Shown one piece after another: positions 36,485 through 44,889 of a stretch of 64,000 nucleotides of DNA. This stretch comes from CADEED01 sp035761265 (GTDB lineage Bacteria > Pseudomonadota > Gammaproteobacteria > Steroidobacterales > Steroidobacteraceae). The notes beneath the pieces are model-generated. The model was not told where the DNA came from and did not search any database. It saw nothing but the letters and a program-made list of their open reading frames with translations. The position numbers were made by a program, and so were the translations under genes. The stretch covers positions 1 to 64,000 of the forward strand of contig DASTRL010000302.1 of the NCBI GenBank assembly GCA_035761265.1. The letters are read 5' to 3'. How positions within the stretch are numbered: position 1 is the first letter of the stretch; every line of letters starts with the position of its first letter.

Positions 36485-37875
36485 GTGAACACCTTGCCAG
36501 GATTGAGGATTCCCCTGGGATCGAGCGCCTGCTTGAGCAGCCGCATCGTGGCGATCTCCGCCGGCGTGCGCGACAAGGATAGATAGGCGCGCTTCTCGAG
36601 CCCGATGCCGTGCTCGGCGGACACCGAACCGCCGATCGCAGCCAGCGGGCGATAGACGATCGCTTCCACCCGGGCGCGCGTCGCCGCGTCGTCGCCCGCG
36701 GCCACGACGATGTGCAGGTTGCCGTCGGCCATGTGCCCGAAAACGAAGCAGCGGTTGTCGCCAGCCAGCGCGCGGACGCCCTCCTCGACCTCCTGCACGT
36801 AGGATTTCATGTTCTCGATGGGCAGGCTCACGTCGAATGTGAGCAGGGGCGCGATGTTCTGCACTTCCCAGACGTCTTCCCGGATCGCCCAGATGGCGCG
36901 CCGCTCGTTCTCCGAATTCGCGAGGACCACGTCGCTGACCACTCCGGCATCGAGCGCCTCCGCCAACACCGATTCGAGCCTGGCCCGATCGTGCTCGGGA
37001 TCACCGCCGAGCGCCTCCGCGATCACGTAGTAGGGCGCACCGCGCGGCAAAGGCGCCGCGTTCGCGGCGGCCGGCGAGGTGTTGTAGTCGTAATAATTGC
37101 CCCACAGCGCCTCGAAGGCTGCGAGCTGACCGCCCAGGCCCGAGTCCAGGCGGCCCAACAACTCCACCATCGCATCGAACGTCGGCAGCGCCGCCAGCAG
37201 CGTCTCCTGGCTGCGGGTACGCGACACCAGGCGCAATTCGGCGCGAGTCACCACGCCCAGCGTTCCCTCGCTGCCGATGAACAGCTGCTTCAGGTCATAG
37301 CCGGCATTGTTCTTGAGCATGCGATTCAGCGAAGTGAGCACCGTGCCGTCGGCGAGCACGGCCTCGATGCCCAGCACCAGGTTGCGCATCATCCCGTAGC
37401 GCAGCACCCGCAGGCCGCCGGCGTTGGTGGAGATGTTGCCGCCCACCGTCGCACTGTCGCGCGCGCCGAGATCGAGAGGGAACACCATGCCGTGCTCCTC
37501 CGCCGCGCGCTGCACGCGTCCGAGCTGGACTCCCGCCTCGGCCCGCAGAGTCCGGCCCGCCACGTCCACGCGCTCGATGGCGTTCATCGATTCGAGCGAC
37601 AGCACGATTTCACCCATGCCTGCATCGGCGCCCTGAACGAGCCCGGTGAGACCGCCATGCGTGACGACGGCCTGGCCGCGCGCATGACACAACCGCAGGA
37701 TTGCCGAAACCTGTTCGGTGCTGCGCGGCCGGACGAGTAGTTCGGAATCGACGCGGCCGTGGAACAGGGCAGCGCCCCGCTCGCGCACCGCGGCACCTTG
37801 CAACAGACCCTGCTCGCCGACGATGGCGGCGAGGTCCGAACGCAGATTGGGAGACTTGAGCCTGGCCTGCGACAT
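36481..37875 (-). CDS. FAD-linked 2-hydroxyacid dehydrogenase (GlcD / D2HGDH-like)
   Basis: 464 aa, flavin oxidoreductase of the VAO/PCMH family. The FAD-binding domain has VVTHGGLTGLVQGAD, ATVGGNISTNAGGLRVLRYGMMRNLVLGIE and LFIGSEGTLGVVT. The C-terminal FAD-oxidase domain has FGHMADGNLHIVVA, SAEHGIGLEKRAYL and LDPRGILNPGKVF. These fit D-lactate, D-2-hydroxyglutarate or glycolate dehydrogenases; the substrate is not decidable. No iron-sulfur glcF-type gene follows, favouring a single-subunit enzyme. Overlaps aguB (4 nt). Confidence 0.88.
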   Translation of the reverse strand: MSQARLKSPNLRSDLAAIVGEQGLLQGAAVRERGAALFHGRVDSELLVRPRSTEQVSAILRLCHARGQAVVTHGGLTGLVQGADAGMGEIVLSLESMNAIERVDVAGRTLRAEAGVQLGRVQRAAEEHGMVFPLDLGARDSATVGGNISTNAGGLRVLRYGMMRNLVLGIEAVLADGTVLTSLNRMLKNNAGYDLKQLFIGSEGTLGVVTRAELRLVSRTRSQETLLAALPTFDAMVELLGRLDSGLGGQLAAFEALWGNYYDYNTSPAAANAAPLPRGAPYYVIAEALGGDPEHDRARLESVLAEALDAGVVSDVVLANSENERRAIWAIREDVWEVQNIAPLLTFDVSLPIENMKSYVQEVEEGVRALAGDNRCFVFGHMADGNLHIVVAAGDDAATRARVEAIVYRPLAAIGGSVSAEHGIGLEKRAYLSLSRTPAEIATMRLLKQALDPRGILNPGKVFT

Positions 37876-37942
37876 GCGGCCGTAAGGTAGCGCCTCCGGC
37901 GGACTGCTGCCAGAACGGCAGCCATCCGCCGGGGCAGAGGCA

Positions 37943-38656
37943 TCAATGCAGTGTCGGCTTTTCCTTCGCCTCGTCGTCGGTGGAAGGGAACAACGCCTGG
38001 TCGAGCGCGTGAACGTAGGTGGCCACGTTCACCGTACCCGGCACAAGCACGCGCCCGCCGAACAGCAGGTTCGGTACCGTGCGTACACCGAATCCTCTCA
38101 ACCGCTCTTCACTGCCGGCGAGGGCGGCATCGCCCTCGCGGGTGTCGCGGAACTTCTGCAATGTCTGCTCGCTGAGCCCGGCCTCCGCGCCAAGCTCCGC
38201 CAGCACGTTCACATCGCCGATGTCGGCGCCCTGTTCGAAATAGGCGCGAAAGACCGCCGCGGCCACGTTGGCGTGACGGCCTTCTTCCATCGCGAGCTGC
38301 ACCAGTCGGTGCGCTTCGGCGGTGCTCGGCAGCGTACCGAGTTTCTCGAAATGGAACTCGATGCCCAGCTCCCGGCCGGCTTCGGTCAGGCTCTTCTCGG
38401 CGAACGGCACGCTGATGCCGGCCGGCAGCCGCTCGGCCAGGTATTCATGGAAGCTGCGCGGATTGGTGGTCGCCGCCTTGGGCGCCATGCGGAATGGATG
38501 CCAGCGCAGCCGCGTTTCCACGTCGCCCTCGAGACTGCCCAGCGCCCGCGTCAACTGGGCCATGCCCAGCCAGGACCAGGGGCAGGTGAAGTCGGCGACG
38601 AGATCGATGTCGAGCGTACGTCGCACGTCAGTCAGCGGTCGGATGAGTGTGTTCAT
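37943..38656 (-). CDS. DsbA-family FrnE-like protein with a single active-site cysteine
   Basis: 237-aa thioredoxin-fold protein of the FrnE / polyketide-isomerase type. N-terminal DLVADFTCPWSWLG, the helical insertion, and the cis-Pro loop region GVRTVPNLLFGGRVLVPGTV. In FrnE the motif is CPWC; here it is CPWS (C25, S28), so an ordinary disulfide exchange cycle is unlikely. Glutathione-linked or isomerase chemistry is possible (inference). No signal peptide, so cytosolic. Confidence 0.85.
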   Translation of the reverse strand: MNTLIRPLTDVRRTLDIDLVADFTCPWSWLGMAQLTRALGSLEGDVETRLRWHPFRMAPKAATTNPRSFHEYLAERLPAGISVPFAEKSLTEAGRELGIEFHFEKLGTLPSTAEAHRLVQLAMEEGRHANVAAAVFRAYFEQGADIGDVNVLAELGAEAGLSEQTLQKFRDTREGDAALAGSEERLRGFGVRTVPNLLFGGRVLVPGTVNVATYVHALDQALFPSTDDEAKEKPTLH

Positions 38657-38686
38657 GCGGCATATGTAGGTGCGCCGCAGTTGCCT

Positions 38687-39649
38687 TCAAGCCGTTTTCC
38701 GGGTCGCTCCCAGGTTGGCATGCACCTGTTCGGTGATACGGATTGCGGTCTCGAGTGCGCGCAGCCCATCCTCTCCTGACACGACCGGCTTGCGGTCGTT
38801 CCGTATGCAGTCGAGAAATGACTCGATTTCACTCTTCAGGGCATCGCCCTGCTCCAGGTTCGCTTCCTCGATGCTGACAGGAAGCTGTCCGGCGGCCGGC
38901 ACCGCCTCGCGCTTGCGGATCAACGTCAGAATCTTCTGTTGCAGGTCGAGCGAAATATAGGCCGCATCTTCGAAGATCCTCAGCTTGCGTTCAGTTTTCA
39001 GGCTGACGCGGCTCGCGGTCGTGTTCGCGACGCAGCCATTGGCGAAGCGGATGCGCGCATTGGCGATGTCGATCTCGCCGGAGAAAACCGGGCTGCCGAT
39101 GGCATCGATGCTCTCGATCTCGCTCCCAGCCAGGGACTGCACCAGGTCGATATCGTGGATCATGAGGTCGAGCACGACATTCACGTCCGTACCGCGCTCC
39201 TTGTACGGCGCTAGCCGCTGGCACTCCATGAACCGCGGCGCATGGATGTGAGGCTCCGCCGCGAGGATGGCTGCATTGAAGCGCTCCAGGTGCCCCACCT
39301 GCAGGATGCGCCGGCTCCCGGCGGCCCGCGCGATCAATGCGCGGGCCTGCGCCGGTGTTTCCGTGATGGGCTTCTCCACGAGGACGTGCGCGCCGGCCGC
39401 GAGGAATGCATCGGCGATCTCGAAATGTGCAGGAGTGGGCGTGACGACGCTGACCGCATCGACCTTGCCGAGCAGCTGGCGATAGTCCGCAACCGGGGTG
39501 GAACGCACTTCCGCGGCGACTGAATTGCGCACCGCCTCGCGCCCGTCCACCACCGCCGTCAGCTCGCATCCCGGGATCTGCGCATATTTCTGCGCGTGAA
39601 AGCGCCCGAGATAGCCGACTCCCACCACCGCCGCCCTGATTTTGTCCAT
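38687..39649 (-). CDS. Gfo/Idh/MocA-family oxidoreductase, GnnA-like
   Basis: 320-aa NAD(P)-dependent dehydrogenase. Rossmann motif VVGVGYLGRFHAQKYAQIPG, EKP motif HVLVEKPITETPAQAR at about residue 93, and VLDLMIHDIDLVQSLAG, ANARIRFANGCVANTTASRVS in the C-terminal half. The pattern resembles the UDP-GlcNAc 3-dehydrogenase (GnnA) branch that makes diamino-glucosamine lipid A. However, no gnnB aminotransferase or lpx gene is next to it, so the substrate remains open. CATAAT lies 5 nt before its ATG and no Shine-Dalgarno is visible. Confidence 0.85.
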   Translation of the reverse strand: MDKIRAAVVGVGYLGRFHAQKYAQIPGCELTAVVDGREAVRNSVAAEVRSTPVADYRQLLGKVDAVSVVTPTPAHFEIADAFLAAGAHVLVEKPITETPAQARALIARAAGSRRILQVGHLERFNAAILAAEPHIHAPRFMECQRLAPYKERGTDVNVVLDLMIHDIDLVQSLAGSEIESIDAIGSPVFSGEIDIANARIRFANGCVANTTASRVSLKTERKLRIFEDAAYISLDLQQKILTLIRKREAVPAAGQLPVSIEEANLEQGDALKSEIESFLDCIRNDRKPVVSGEDGLRALETAIRITEQVHANLGATRKTA

Positions 39650-39654
39650 GCGCT

Positions 39655-39660
39655 ATTATG
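39655..39660 (-). promoter_or_regulatory. -10-like CATAAT 5 nt before the GnnA-like gene
   Basis: Minus strand CATAAT, AGCGC, ATG. The same AT island reads TATTAT on the plus strand (39654-39659) and may serve the divergent small membrane protein. Confidence 0.35.
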
Positions 39661-39697
39661 CGCGCGCTTTCCCGCCGGCCGGCGGGGCCATGGGGGC

Positions 39698-40003
39698 TTG
39701 CAGGGTTTGTTCAGCTGGTTCGGAAGAGCACGCGACTACTATTTCTCGCTGTCGCGCCCAAAGTTCGAAGCCATGACCCTCGGGCTCGCCGCGCTCGCAG
39801 GCCTGCTCATCATGCCCGCGCTGATCTATCTGGCGGGCCGCTACACGCTGCGGGAATACGCCAATGGCGGGGTGTTCGCGCTGTATTTCGATTTCTTCAA
39901 GGGACTGTTCGAGCCGCGACCGAGCTGCTGGATCGTCGTGGCCGGCCCGTTCCTGTTCCTCTGCTTCTTCCGGTTCTGCCGGTTCCTGCTTCGCAAGGCA
40001 TAA
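39698..40003 (+). CDS. Small conserved-looking membrane protein, unknown
   Basis: About 101 aa from TTG 39698 (start uncertain; TTG 39707 also possible). Two hydrophobic helices, ALAALAGLLIMPALIYLAG and SCWIVVAGPFLFLCFFRFCRFL, flank a conserved-looking segment YTLREYANGGVFALYFDFFKGLFEPRPSCW. A similar layout is seen in short hypothetical proteins of Xanthomonadales (recollection, not checked). Divergent from the GnnA-like gene. Codon use is like its neighbours. Confidence 0.65.
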   Translation: MQGLFSWFGRARDYYFSLSRPKFEAMTLGLAALAGLLIMPALIYLAGRYTLREYANGGVFALYFDFFKGLFEPRPSCWIVVAGPFLFLCFFRFCRFLLRKA

Positions 40004-40036
40004 GTAAAAGCACAGCCGGCGAAGCGTGATCCCGTT

Positions 40037-40080
40037 CACGGATTTTTCCCCGTGCGCGCACCCCCGAGCGCAAATCCGTG
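40037..40080. repeat. 9-bp perfect inverted repeat with inner palindrome, intergenic
   Basis: CACGGATTT (40037-40045) and AAATCCGTG (40072-40080) are separated by 26 nt that contain GTGCGCGCAC. It is the main structure in the 134-bp gap between two small genes. Could be a terminator for the first or an RNA element for the second. Confidence 0.45.
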
Positions 40081-40137
40081 ACGCATTTCAGCGACACTGG
40101 CGGCGGGGAGTGTTGAGCAGACGGGGAAACAAGACCA

Positions 40138-40365
40138 ATGAGCGAGTACTACCTCGCGGACCAGAAGGCCGAAGAGCGCGCGCGCCAGCGCGAGCTCGAA
40201 CGATCAGAACAACCGTCGGCACCGAAAAAGTCGCAGGACGTGAAGGTCACTTTGTTAGGCGACTTCCTGTTCCCGACTTCCGAACCGCAGGGGTGCGATC
40301 CCTACAACAGCCTGCAGGGAAAATCTGCGCGCGAGCCGTGGATGGACCGCCGCAGTCGGCGCTGA
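40138..40365 (+). CDS. Small hypothetical protein, 75 aa
   Basis: ATG 40138 with GGGGA nine to ten bases upstream. The protein has a charged N-terminal helix (YYLADQKAEERARQRELERSEQ), then KVTLLGDFLFPTSEPQGCDPYNSLQGKSAREPWMDRRSRR. No signal peptide or membrane segment. The ordered mix of Pro, Gly, Trp and aromatic residues in the second half looks selected rather than random. It contains one of the rare TTA codons (Leu-Leu-Gly as TTG TTA GGC). Function unknown. The 166 bp that follow are very GC-rich with short palindromes and no gene. Confidence 0.5.
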   Translation: MSEYYLADQKAEERARQRELERSEQPSAPKKSQDVKVTLLGDFLFPTSEPQGCDPYNSLQGKSAREPWMDRRSRR

Positions 40366-40531
40366 CGCCGCCGCCGCTCTCACCGCAGCGATCAGCCCCC
40401 CCTCGGACCAGGATTCATCCGCCTGGGGCTTCCCTTCGGGGGCGCCCCGGGGCGGGGGCTATTGCGGCTTGTCGCGCCCGCCGGAACCAACGCGACGGAG
40501 CGTGGCTCGAATCACCTCATGCGGGCGACTT

Positions 40532-40822
40532 TCACTCCTTCGGCCAATAGCTCCACAGGGCAACCGCCAGCATCACGGTCAGGGCGATATGGGCGGCATG
40601 GCGCCACCCCCGATGCCGCAATTCCCCGTAAAAGCTGGTGATCGCGATTGACGCCAGCCCCACCGACAAGAGGCAGGCCCAGATCAGCGGTCCGCGCTCA
40701 TCGGCGAGCCTCGCCGAATACTCGGGCAGCAGCAGGAACACCACCCCCGTCAGAAGCAGGGCGACCGCGATGGAGACTGTCGAGCCCATCACGATTCCAA
40801 GGAGAACGACCAGTGGGCGCAT
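40532..40822 (-). CDS. Small membrane protein, unknown, 96 aa
   Basis: Three predicted membrane helices: LVVLLGIVMGSTVSIAVALLLTGVVFLLLPEY, PLIWACLLSVGLASIAITSFYG and AAHIALTVMLAVALWSYW. Short loops, no catalytic motif. It is transcribed away from prc across a 101-bp gap. No family recognised. Confidence 0.65.
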   Translation of the reverse strand: MRPLVVLLGIVMGSTVSIAVALLLTGVVFLLLPEYSARLADERGPLIWACLLSVGLASIAITSFYGELRHRGWRHAAHIALTVMLAVALWSYWPKE

Positions 40823-40851
40823 GGATTGACCTAAGTTTGGGGAGATTCCAC

Positions 40852-40880
40852 TTGAAGCAGGCCGTCACGCGGCCTTAAGT
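40852..40880 (+). promoter_or_regulatory. sigma-70-like promoter of prc
   Basis: TTGAAG (40852-40857), 17-bp spacer, TTAAGT (40875-40880). The spacer holds the inverted repeat GGCCG-TCACG-CGGCC. The start site would be near 40887, 37 nt before the ATG. Confidence 0.45.
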
Positions 40881-40923
40881 TCCATTGTACGGACCCTTCA
40901 TCCGCTCCGAGAAACGCCGCCGC

Positions 40924-43047
40924 ATGAATTCATTGATCTCCCGCTCCTCCCGCTGGCTCGCCCCTTCGATGCTGGCCGCCCTGCTCGTGCTCACCGGCTC
41001 GGCGCAGGCGCCCGCGAACACCCAGCTGCCCGCCGGTTCCGTGGTCCCGAGCGAGCGGCACCGCTCCGTGGCCCGCAAGGTCGGCTCGATGCTCGAGGGC
41101 ATGCATTACACCGGCAACAAGCTGGACGATCGCCTCTCGGCCATCGTCTATACCCGCTATCTGGAAAGCATCGACGGCCAGCACGCCAACCTGCTCGCTT
41201 CGGACGTCTCCGAGTTCGACCAGTACAAGCTGCGATTCGACGACATGATCCGCAGCGGCGACGTGGATCCGGCGTTCGCCATCTTCGCACGCTTCCAGCA
41301 ACGCAATCGCGAGCGCATCAAGTTCGCCATCGCGCAGCTCGACAAGGAACCGGACTGGACGCTGAACGAGACGTTCGAGTTCGACCGCGAGAAGGCGCCA
41401 TGGGCCGCGACGCAGGCAGAACTCGACGACTGGTGGCGCAAGCGCGTCAAGAACGATGCGCTGTCACTGCTGCTCACGGGCAAGAGCTGGGAGGAAGCCA
41501 CCAAGCTGCTGAAGAAGCGTTACGAGACCACCTTGAAGCGCATCGACCAAGTGAGCGCGGATGACGTGTTCGAGTCGCTGATGAACTCCTATGCGCGCGC
41601 CTATGACCCGCACTCGAGCTACTTCTCGCCGCGCAGCTCCGAGGAATACCGCATACAGATGAGCCTCAATTACGACGGCATCGGCGCCTCGCTGCAGCTC
41701 GTCGACGATTACGTGACCATCATGAACGTCATCGAGGGTGGCCCGGCCGCCGTCGCCGGCACGCTCTCGGTCAAGGACCGCATCACCGGCGTGGGCCAGG
41801 GGAAGGAAGGCCCCATCACCGACGTGCTCGGCTGGCGCATCGACGACGTGGTGCAGCTGATCCGCGGCCGCGCGGGCACGCAGGTGCGCCTGCAGGTGCT
41901 GCCGGCGGGCGCCGCCCCGGGCAGCCAGGAGAAGACGCTGGAGTTCACCCGCAACAAGGTGACGCTGGAAGCGCAGGCGGCGCAAAAAGAGCTGCGCATC
42001 CTCAAGCGCGGCGACAAGGAGATCCGGGTCGGCGTCATCAACGTGCCGGCGTTCTACCAGGACGTCGAGGCGCAGAACGCCGGGGACAAGGATTTCCGCT
42101 CCACGACGCGTGACGTGCGCCGGCTCATCAATGAGCTCAAGGCCGAGAAAATCGACGGCCTGGTGCTCGACCTGCGCGGCAATGGCGGCGGCTACCTACC
42201 GGAAGCCACGGCATTGACGGGACTGTTCATCGACAAGGGCCCCGTGGTGCAGCTCAAGGTGACCACGGGCGAACTCGAGGTGCAGGACGATCCGGAGTCG
42301 GGCGTGGCCTATTCCGGCCCGCTCGCGGTGCTGGTCGACCGGTTCAGCGCCTCCGCCTCCGAGATCTTTGCGGGCGCCATCCAGGACTATCATCGGGGCG
42401 TGATCGTCGGCCAGCGCACCTTCGGCAAGGGCACGGTGCAGAACCTGGTCCCGCTGGATCGCTGGTCGCCGCGCCCGGTCAACGGCCAGCTGACCGTGAC
42501 CATCGGCAAGTTCTACCGCGTGACCGGCGAGAGCACGCAGCATCGCGGCGTCGAGCCCGACGTCACGCTCCCCTCGCAGATCGACATGGAAGAATTCGGC
42601 GAGAGCGCACTCGAAGGCGCCCTGCCCTGGGATCGCATTCCCGGCGTGCCTTTCCGCAGTGAGGCCAAGGCGCAGCAGCCGAACATCGCGGTGCTCGCCG
42701 GGGAAGAACGGGCCCGCGCGGACAAGGATCCCGACTACCGCTGGCTGGTGGCCGACCTTGCCGCCAACGACGCGGTTCGCAAGCAGCACTCGCTGTCGCT
42801 CAACTTGCAGACCCGCAAGGCGGAGCGTGAGCGGCTGGAGAAGGAACGGCTCACCCGCGAGAACGCGCGTCGCGCCGCCCAGAACCTGCCGCCGCTCAAG
42901 AACGCGGAAGAACTTGCGGACGCCAAGTTTCCGGACACCGTGCTCGACCAGGCCACGGAGGTCATGACCGACATGGTGACCGGGCTGCGCCCGATGCACT
43001 CCGCGCCGACGCGCACCGTGCAGAGCGAGAAGAAGAAGTCGGACTGA
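40924..43047 (+). CDS. prc: Tail-specific (C-terminal processing) protease Prc, S41A family
   Basis: Periplasmic serine protease, 707 aa from ATG 40924 (an in-frame TTG at 40885 would add 13 residues). A signal peptide (SRWLAPSMLAALLVLTGSAQA) precedes the N-terminal helical domain DDRLSAIVYTRYLESIDGQHANLL. The PDZ domain is GIGASLQLVDDYVTIMNVIEGGPA. The S41 catalytic region has LVLDLRGNGGG, DRFSASASEIFAGAIQDYHRG (catalytic Ser) and the Lys in GQRTFGKGTVQN. A DUF3340-like C-terminal domain follows. Cleaves lipoproteins and peptidoglycan enzymes such as MepS in E. coli. Confidence 0.95.
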   Translation: MNSLISRSSRWLAPSMLAALLVLTGSAQAPANTQLPAGSVVPSERHRSVARKVGSMLEGMHYTGNKLDDRLSAIVYTRYLESIDGQHANLLASDVSEFDQYKLRFDDMIRSGDVDPAFAIFARFQQRNRERIKFAIAQLDKEPDWTLNETFEFDREKAPWAATQAELDDWWRKRVKNDALSLLLTGKSWEEATKLLKKRYETTLKRIDQVSADDVFESLMNSYARAYDPHSSYFSPRSSEEYRIQMSLNYDGIGASLQLVDDYVTIMNVIEGGPAAVAGTLSVKDRITGVGQGKEGPITDVLGWRIDDVVQLIRGRAGTQVRLQVLPAGAAPGSQEKTLEFTRNKVTLEAQAAQKELRILKRGDKEIRVGVINVPAFYQDVEAQNAGDKDFRSTTRDVRRLINELKAEKIDGLVLDLRGNGGGYLPEATALTGLFIDKGPVVQLKVTTGELEVQDDPESGVAYSGPLAVLVDRFSASASEIFAGAIQDYHRGVIVGQRTFGKGTVQNLVPLDRWSPRPVNGQLTVTIGKFYRVTGESTQHRGVEPDVTLPSQIDMEEFGESALEGALPWDRIPGVPFRSEAKAQQPNIAVLAGEERARADKDPDYRWLVADLAANDAVRKQHSLSLNLQTRKAERERLEKERLTRENARRAAQNLPPLKNAEELADAKFPDTVLDQATEVMTDMVTGLRPMHSAPTRTVQSEKKKSD

Positions 43048-43048
43048 G

Positions 43049-43066
43049 AAAAGCGGCGGTCGCCGC
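43049..43066 (-). terminator. possible terminator of the coiled-coil gene, between convergent genes
   Basis: Minus strand GCGGC-GACC-GCCGC followed by TTTT. Short stem, directly after the 43069 stop; 2 bp from the convergent prc stop. Confidence 0.45.
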
Positions 43067-43068
43067 GG

Positions 43069-44106
43069 TCAGCGCAGCAGGACCTTGAAAAGGTCCCAGG
43101 TATCTTCGGCCAGCACGTTGGGCAGCTTGGCCGCGCTGACCCCCTGGGAGCCGTGGGACAGGACGTCACCTTCGGACACGGCGCAGGATTCCGGGATCGG
43201 CACGGTCTCGAACTCGCCCAGATACGCGGCCGTGGATCTGAGGCGTTCGCTGCGCTGCGCGATTTCCTGCATGATTCCACCCTTCTGGCGCAGCAGATTT
43301 CGCGCCTTGACGATGTCGCTCATGATGGACACGCAGGCGGCAAGATCGCCGTAGTGCTCGTTGGGTTCGCGCCTCGACATCGCAAGCCGGGCCGCGCCCA
43401 CGAGATTGGTGCGCGACAGCTTGAGGCACAACACCTCGGCGCAGGCGATGGCCGCAATGTTGATGGCGCGCTTTGCCTCGACGCTGATCCCGGGGAATTC
43501 CCCGGCGCCGGCCTTCTCGACACCCTCGAAGCGTTTGCGCGCCGCCAGCAGCGCCGCCTCGGCGGCACCGGCGGCCGCCTGCAACGCGGGTCGCTGCGCC
43601 AGCACCTTCGCCTTCTGCCATCGATGCCACCATTTGCCGAGGGCGGCGAGCCGCTGGCGCGCGCCGACCATGTCCGACTCGGCCTGCCGCAGCTGCTGCT
43701 CGGCATCCCTGCGCACCTGGAACTGGCGGCGGTTGCCTTCGAGCGCGAATGCCTTGCGTTCGCGCTCTTCCTGCTTGGCCGCGAGCTCGTTGACCAGCAG
43801 TCCGATGATCTCCCGCCCGTCGCCCCACAACGCGCGCAGGTGGTAGAAGACCAGGGTAGATAGTCCGGTATCGGCGGATTCGAGCCGCTTCTCGAGCGAC
43901 TCGATCATCTCCTGCACGCGCGCGGTGGCGCCTTCCTGCTGCTTGAGCCGATCGCGCAGGCGCTGCAATTCCTGCCCCAGCTCCTCGTGCTGCTTGCGCA
44001 GCTCGGCGCGGCTGCGAAACAGCTCGACGACGCGCCCGTCTTCCTCGGGCGCGGTCTTCGCGACGGAACTGCCGCCGAGAAAGCCGAACGGTTTCAGCGC
44101 TTTCAT
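43069..44106 (-). CDS. Hypothetical coiled-coil protein, 345 aa
   Basis: Not recognised. After a short N-terminus it has a long charged coiled coil at about residues 28-75 (ELRKQHEELGQELQRLRDRLKQQEGA). A second helical region at about 105-160 (LAAKQEERERKAFALEGNRRQFQVRRDAEQQLRQAE) and an alanine-rich helical stretch follow. The C-terminal part is more ordered, with ISVEAKRAINIAAIACAEVLCLKL and EHYGDLAACVSIMSDIVKARNLL. No signal peptide or membrane segment, so cytosolic. It lies 30 nt downstream of the DUF1249 gene stop and may be the fill-in partner of that gene. Confidence 0.75.
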   Translation of the reverse strand: MKALKPFGFLGGSSVAKTAPEEDGRVVELFRSRAELRKQHEELGQELQRLRDRLKQQEGATARVQEMIESLEKRLESADTGLSTLVFYHLRALWGDGREIIGLLVNELAAKQEERERKAFALEGNRRQFQVRRDAEQQLRQAESDMVGARQRLAALGKWWHRWQKAKVLAQRPALQAAAGAAEAALLAARKRFEGVEKAGAGEFPGISVEAKRAINIAAIACAEVLCLKLSRTNLVGAARLAMSRREPNEHYGDLAACVSIMSDIVKARNLLRQKGGIMQEIAQRSERLRSTAAYLGEFETVPIPESCAVSEGDVLSHGSQGVSAAKLPNVLAEDTWDLFKVLLR

Positions 44107-44136
44107 GGAACCCCAGCGCGGCGCGCCGGGGTTTGG

Positions 44137-44589
44137 CTAGTCACGAAACCCGTGGCCGCGGTCGATGCAGTACTCCAGCCACTTATTTAGCATCGTGTTC
44201 CGTGCCCAACGCTGATCCAGTTCACGCTCCGCCACGCCCCGCAACGCCTTGAGGGCCTGGTGGTCATGCCGTGCCGCCCATTCCTGGGCCTCGACCAGCC
44301 GCGCATCGTGATAGACGCGCACACGCATGTCCGGATACGTCACCACGCCCTCGCCTTCGGCAAACAGATAGGTGAGATCGAAGCTCGTGGTGTATGGCGA
44401 GCGCTCGGTGACGCTGAGACGCAGGTCACAGTCGTCCGGCACGCGCGACAGGCGCGCATCCGGCAAGCGTCGCAGGTCGCCCGCCAGCGACGCCAGGCGC
44501 AGGTAGTTGCTCTCGTAGAGCGACATCAGCGCGACGAAGCTGCGCGGGCGCGAACGCCAGGAGACGATTGAAAGCGCGTCGGTGATCAT
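44137..44589 (-). CDS. DUF1249 (YqiB-like) protein
   Basis: 150 aa, DUF1249 family as in E. coli YqiB (function unknown; in E. coli next to cpdA). Characteristic segments: SFVALMSLYESNYLRLASLAGDL, TSFDLTYLF, PDMRVRVYHDARLVEAQEW and the C-terminal KWLEYCIDRGHGF. The ATG at 44589 is chosen because TATATT lies 8 nt before it and the protein then has family length. No cpdA or nudF is adjacent here. Confidence 0.9.
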   Translation of the reverse strand: MITDALSIVSWRSRPRSFVALMSLYESNYLRLASLAGDLRRLPDARLSRVPDDCDLRLSVTERSPYTTSFDLTYLFAEGEGVVTYPDMRVRVYHDARLVEAQEWAARHDHQALKALRGVAERELDQRWARNTMLNKWLEYCIDRGHGFRD

Positions 44590-44597
44590 CGAGTCCG

Positions 44598-44603
44598 AAT
44601 ATA
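44598..44603 (-). promoter_or_regulatory. -10-like TATATT 8 nt before the DUF1249 start
   Basis: Minus strand TATATT, CGGACTCG, ATG. No Shine-Dalgarno between. Confidence 0.4.
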
Positions 44604-44670
44604 ACGGACGAACGCGATCATTCAAGACGCAAATCTCAAGCCAAAGCGGCGTGATCCAGTTCGCGCTCGC

Positions 44671-44889
44671 TCATTTTTTTTCTTCGCAATGGAAAACCTC
44701 TCCGAGCTCGCGTCCGAGCGCGCGCGCGAGTTTGAATGCGAGCTCCAGCGATGGAGAATATCTCTCGGCCTCAAGCGCGATGATCGTCTGGCGCGTGACA
44801 CCGCACGCCTGCGCGAGATCCGCCTGTGTCATTTCGGCATGCTGCTGGCGGAATTCGCGGATGCGATTGCGGATCGCGAAGCCGCTCAT
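44671..44889 (-). CDS. XRE-family helix-turn-helix regulator (YgzD-like), 72 aa
   Basis: Single HTH_3 domain: IRNRIREFRQQHAEMTQADLAQACGVTRQTIIALEAERYSPSLELAFKLARALGRELGEVFHCEEKK. This short form is typically paired with a small membrane protein gene. Its start overlaps the stop of that gene here (ATGA). The last codons are in an A8 run (GAAGAAAAAAAATGA), a slippage-prone homopolymer. Probably binds the inverted repeat upstream of the operon. Confidence 0.9.
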   Translation of the reverse strand: MSGFAIRNRIREFRQQHAEMTQADLAQACGVTRQTIIALEAERYSPSLELAFKLARALGRELGEVFHCEEKK

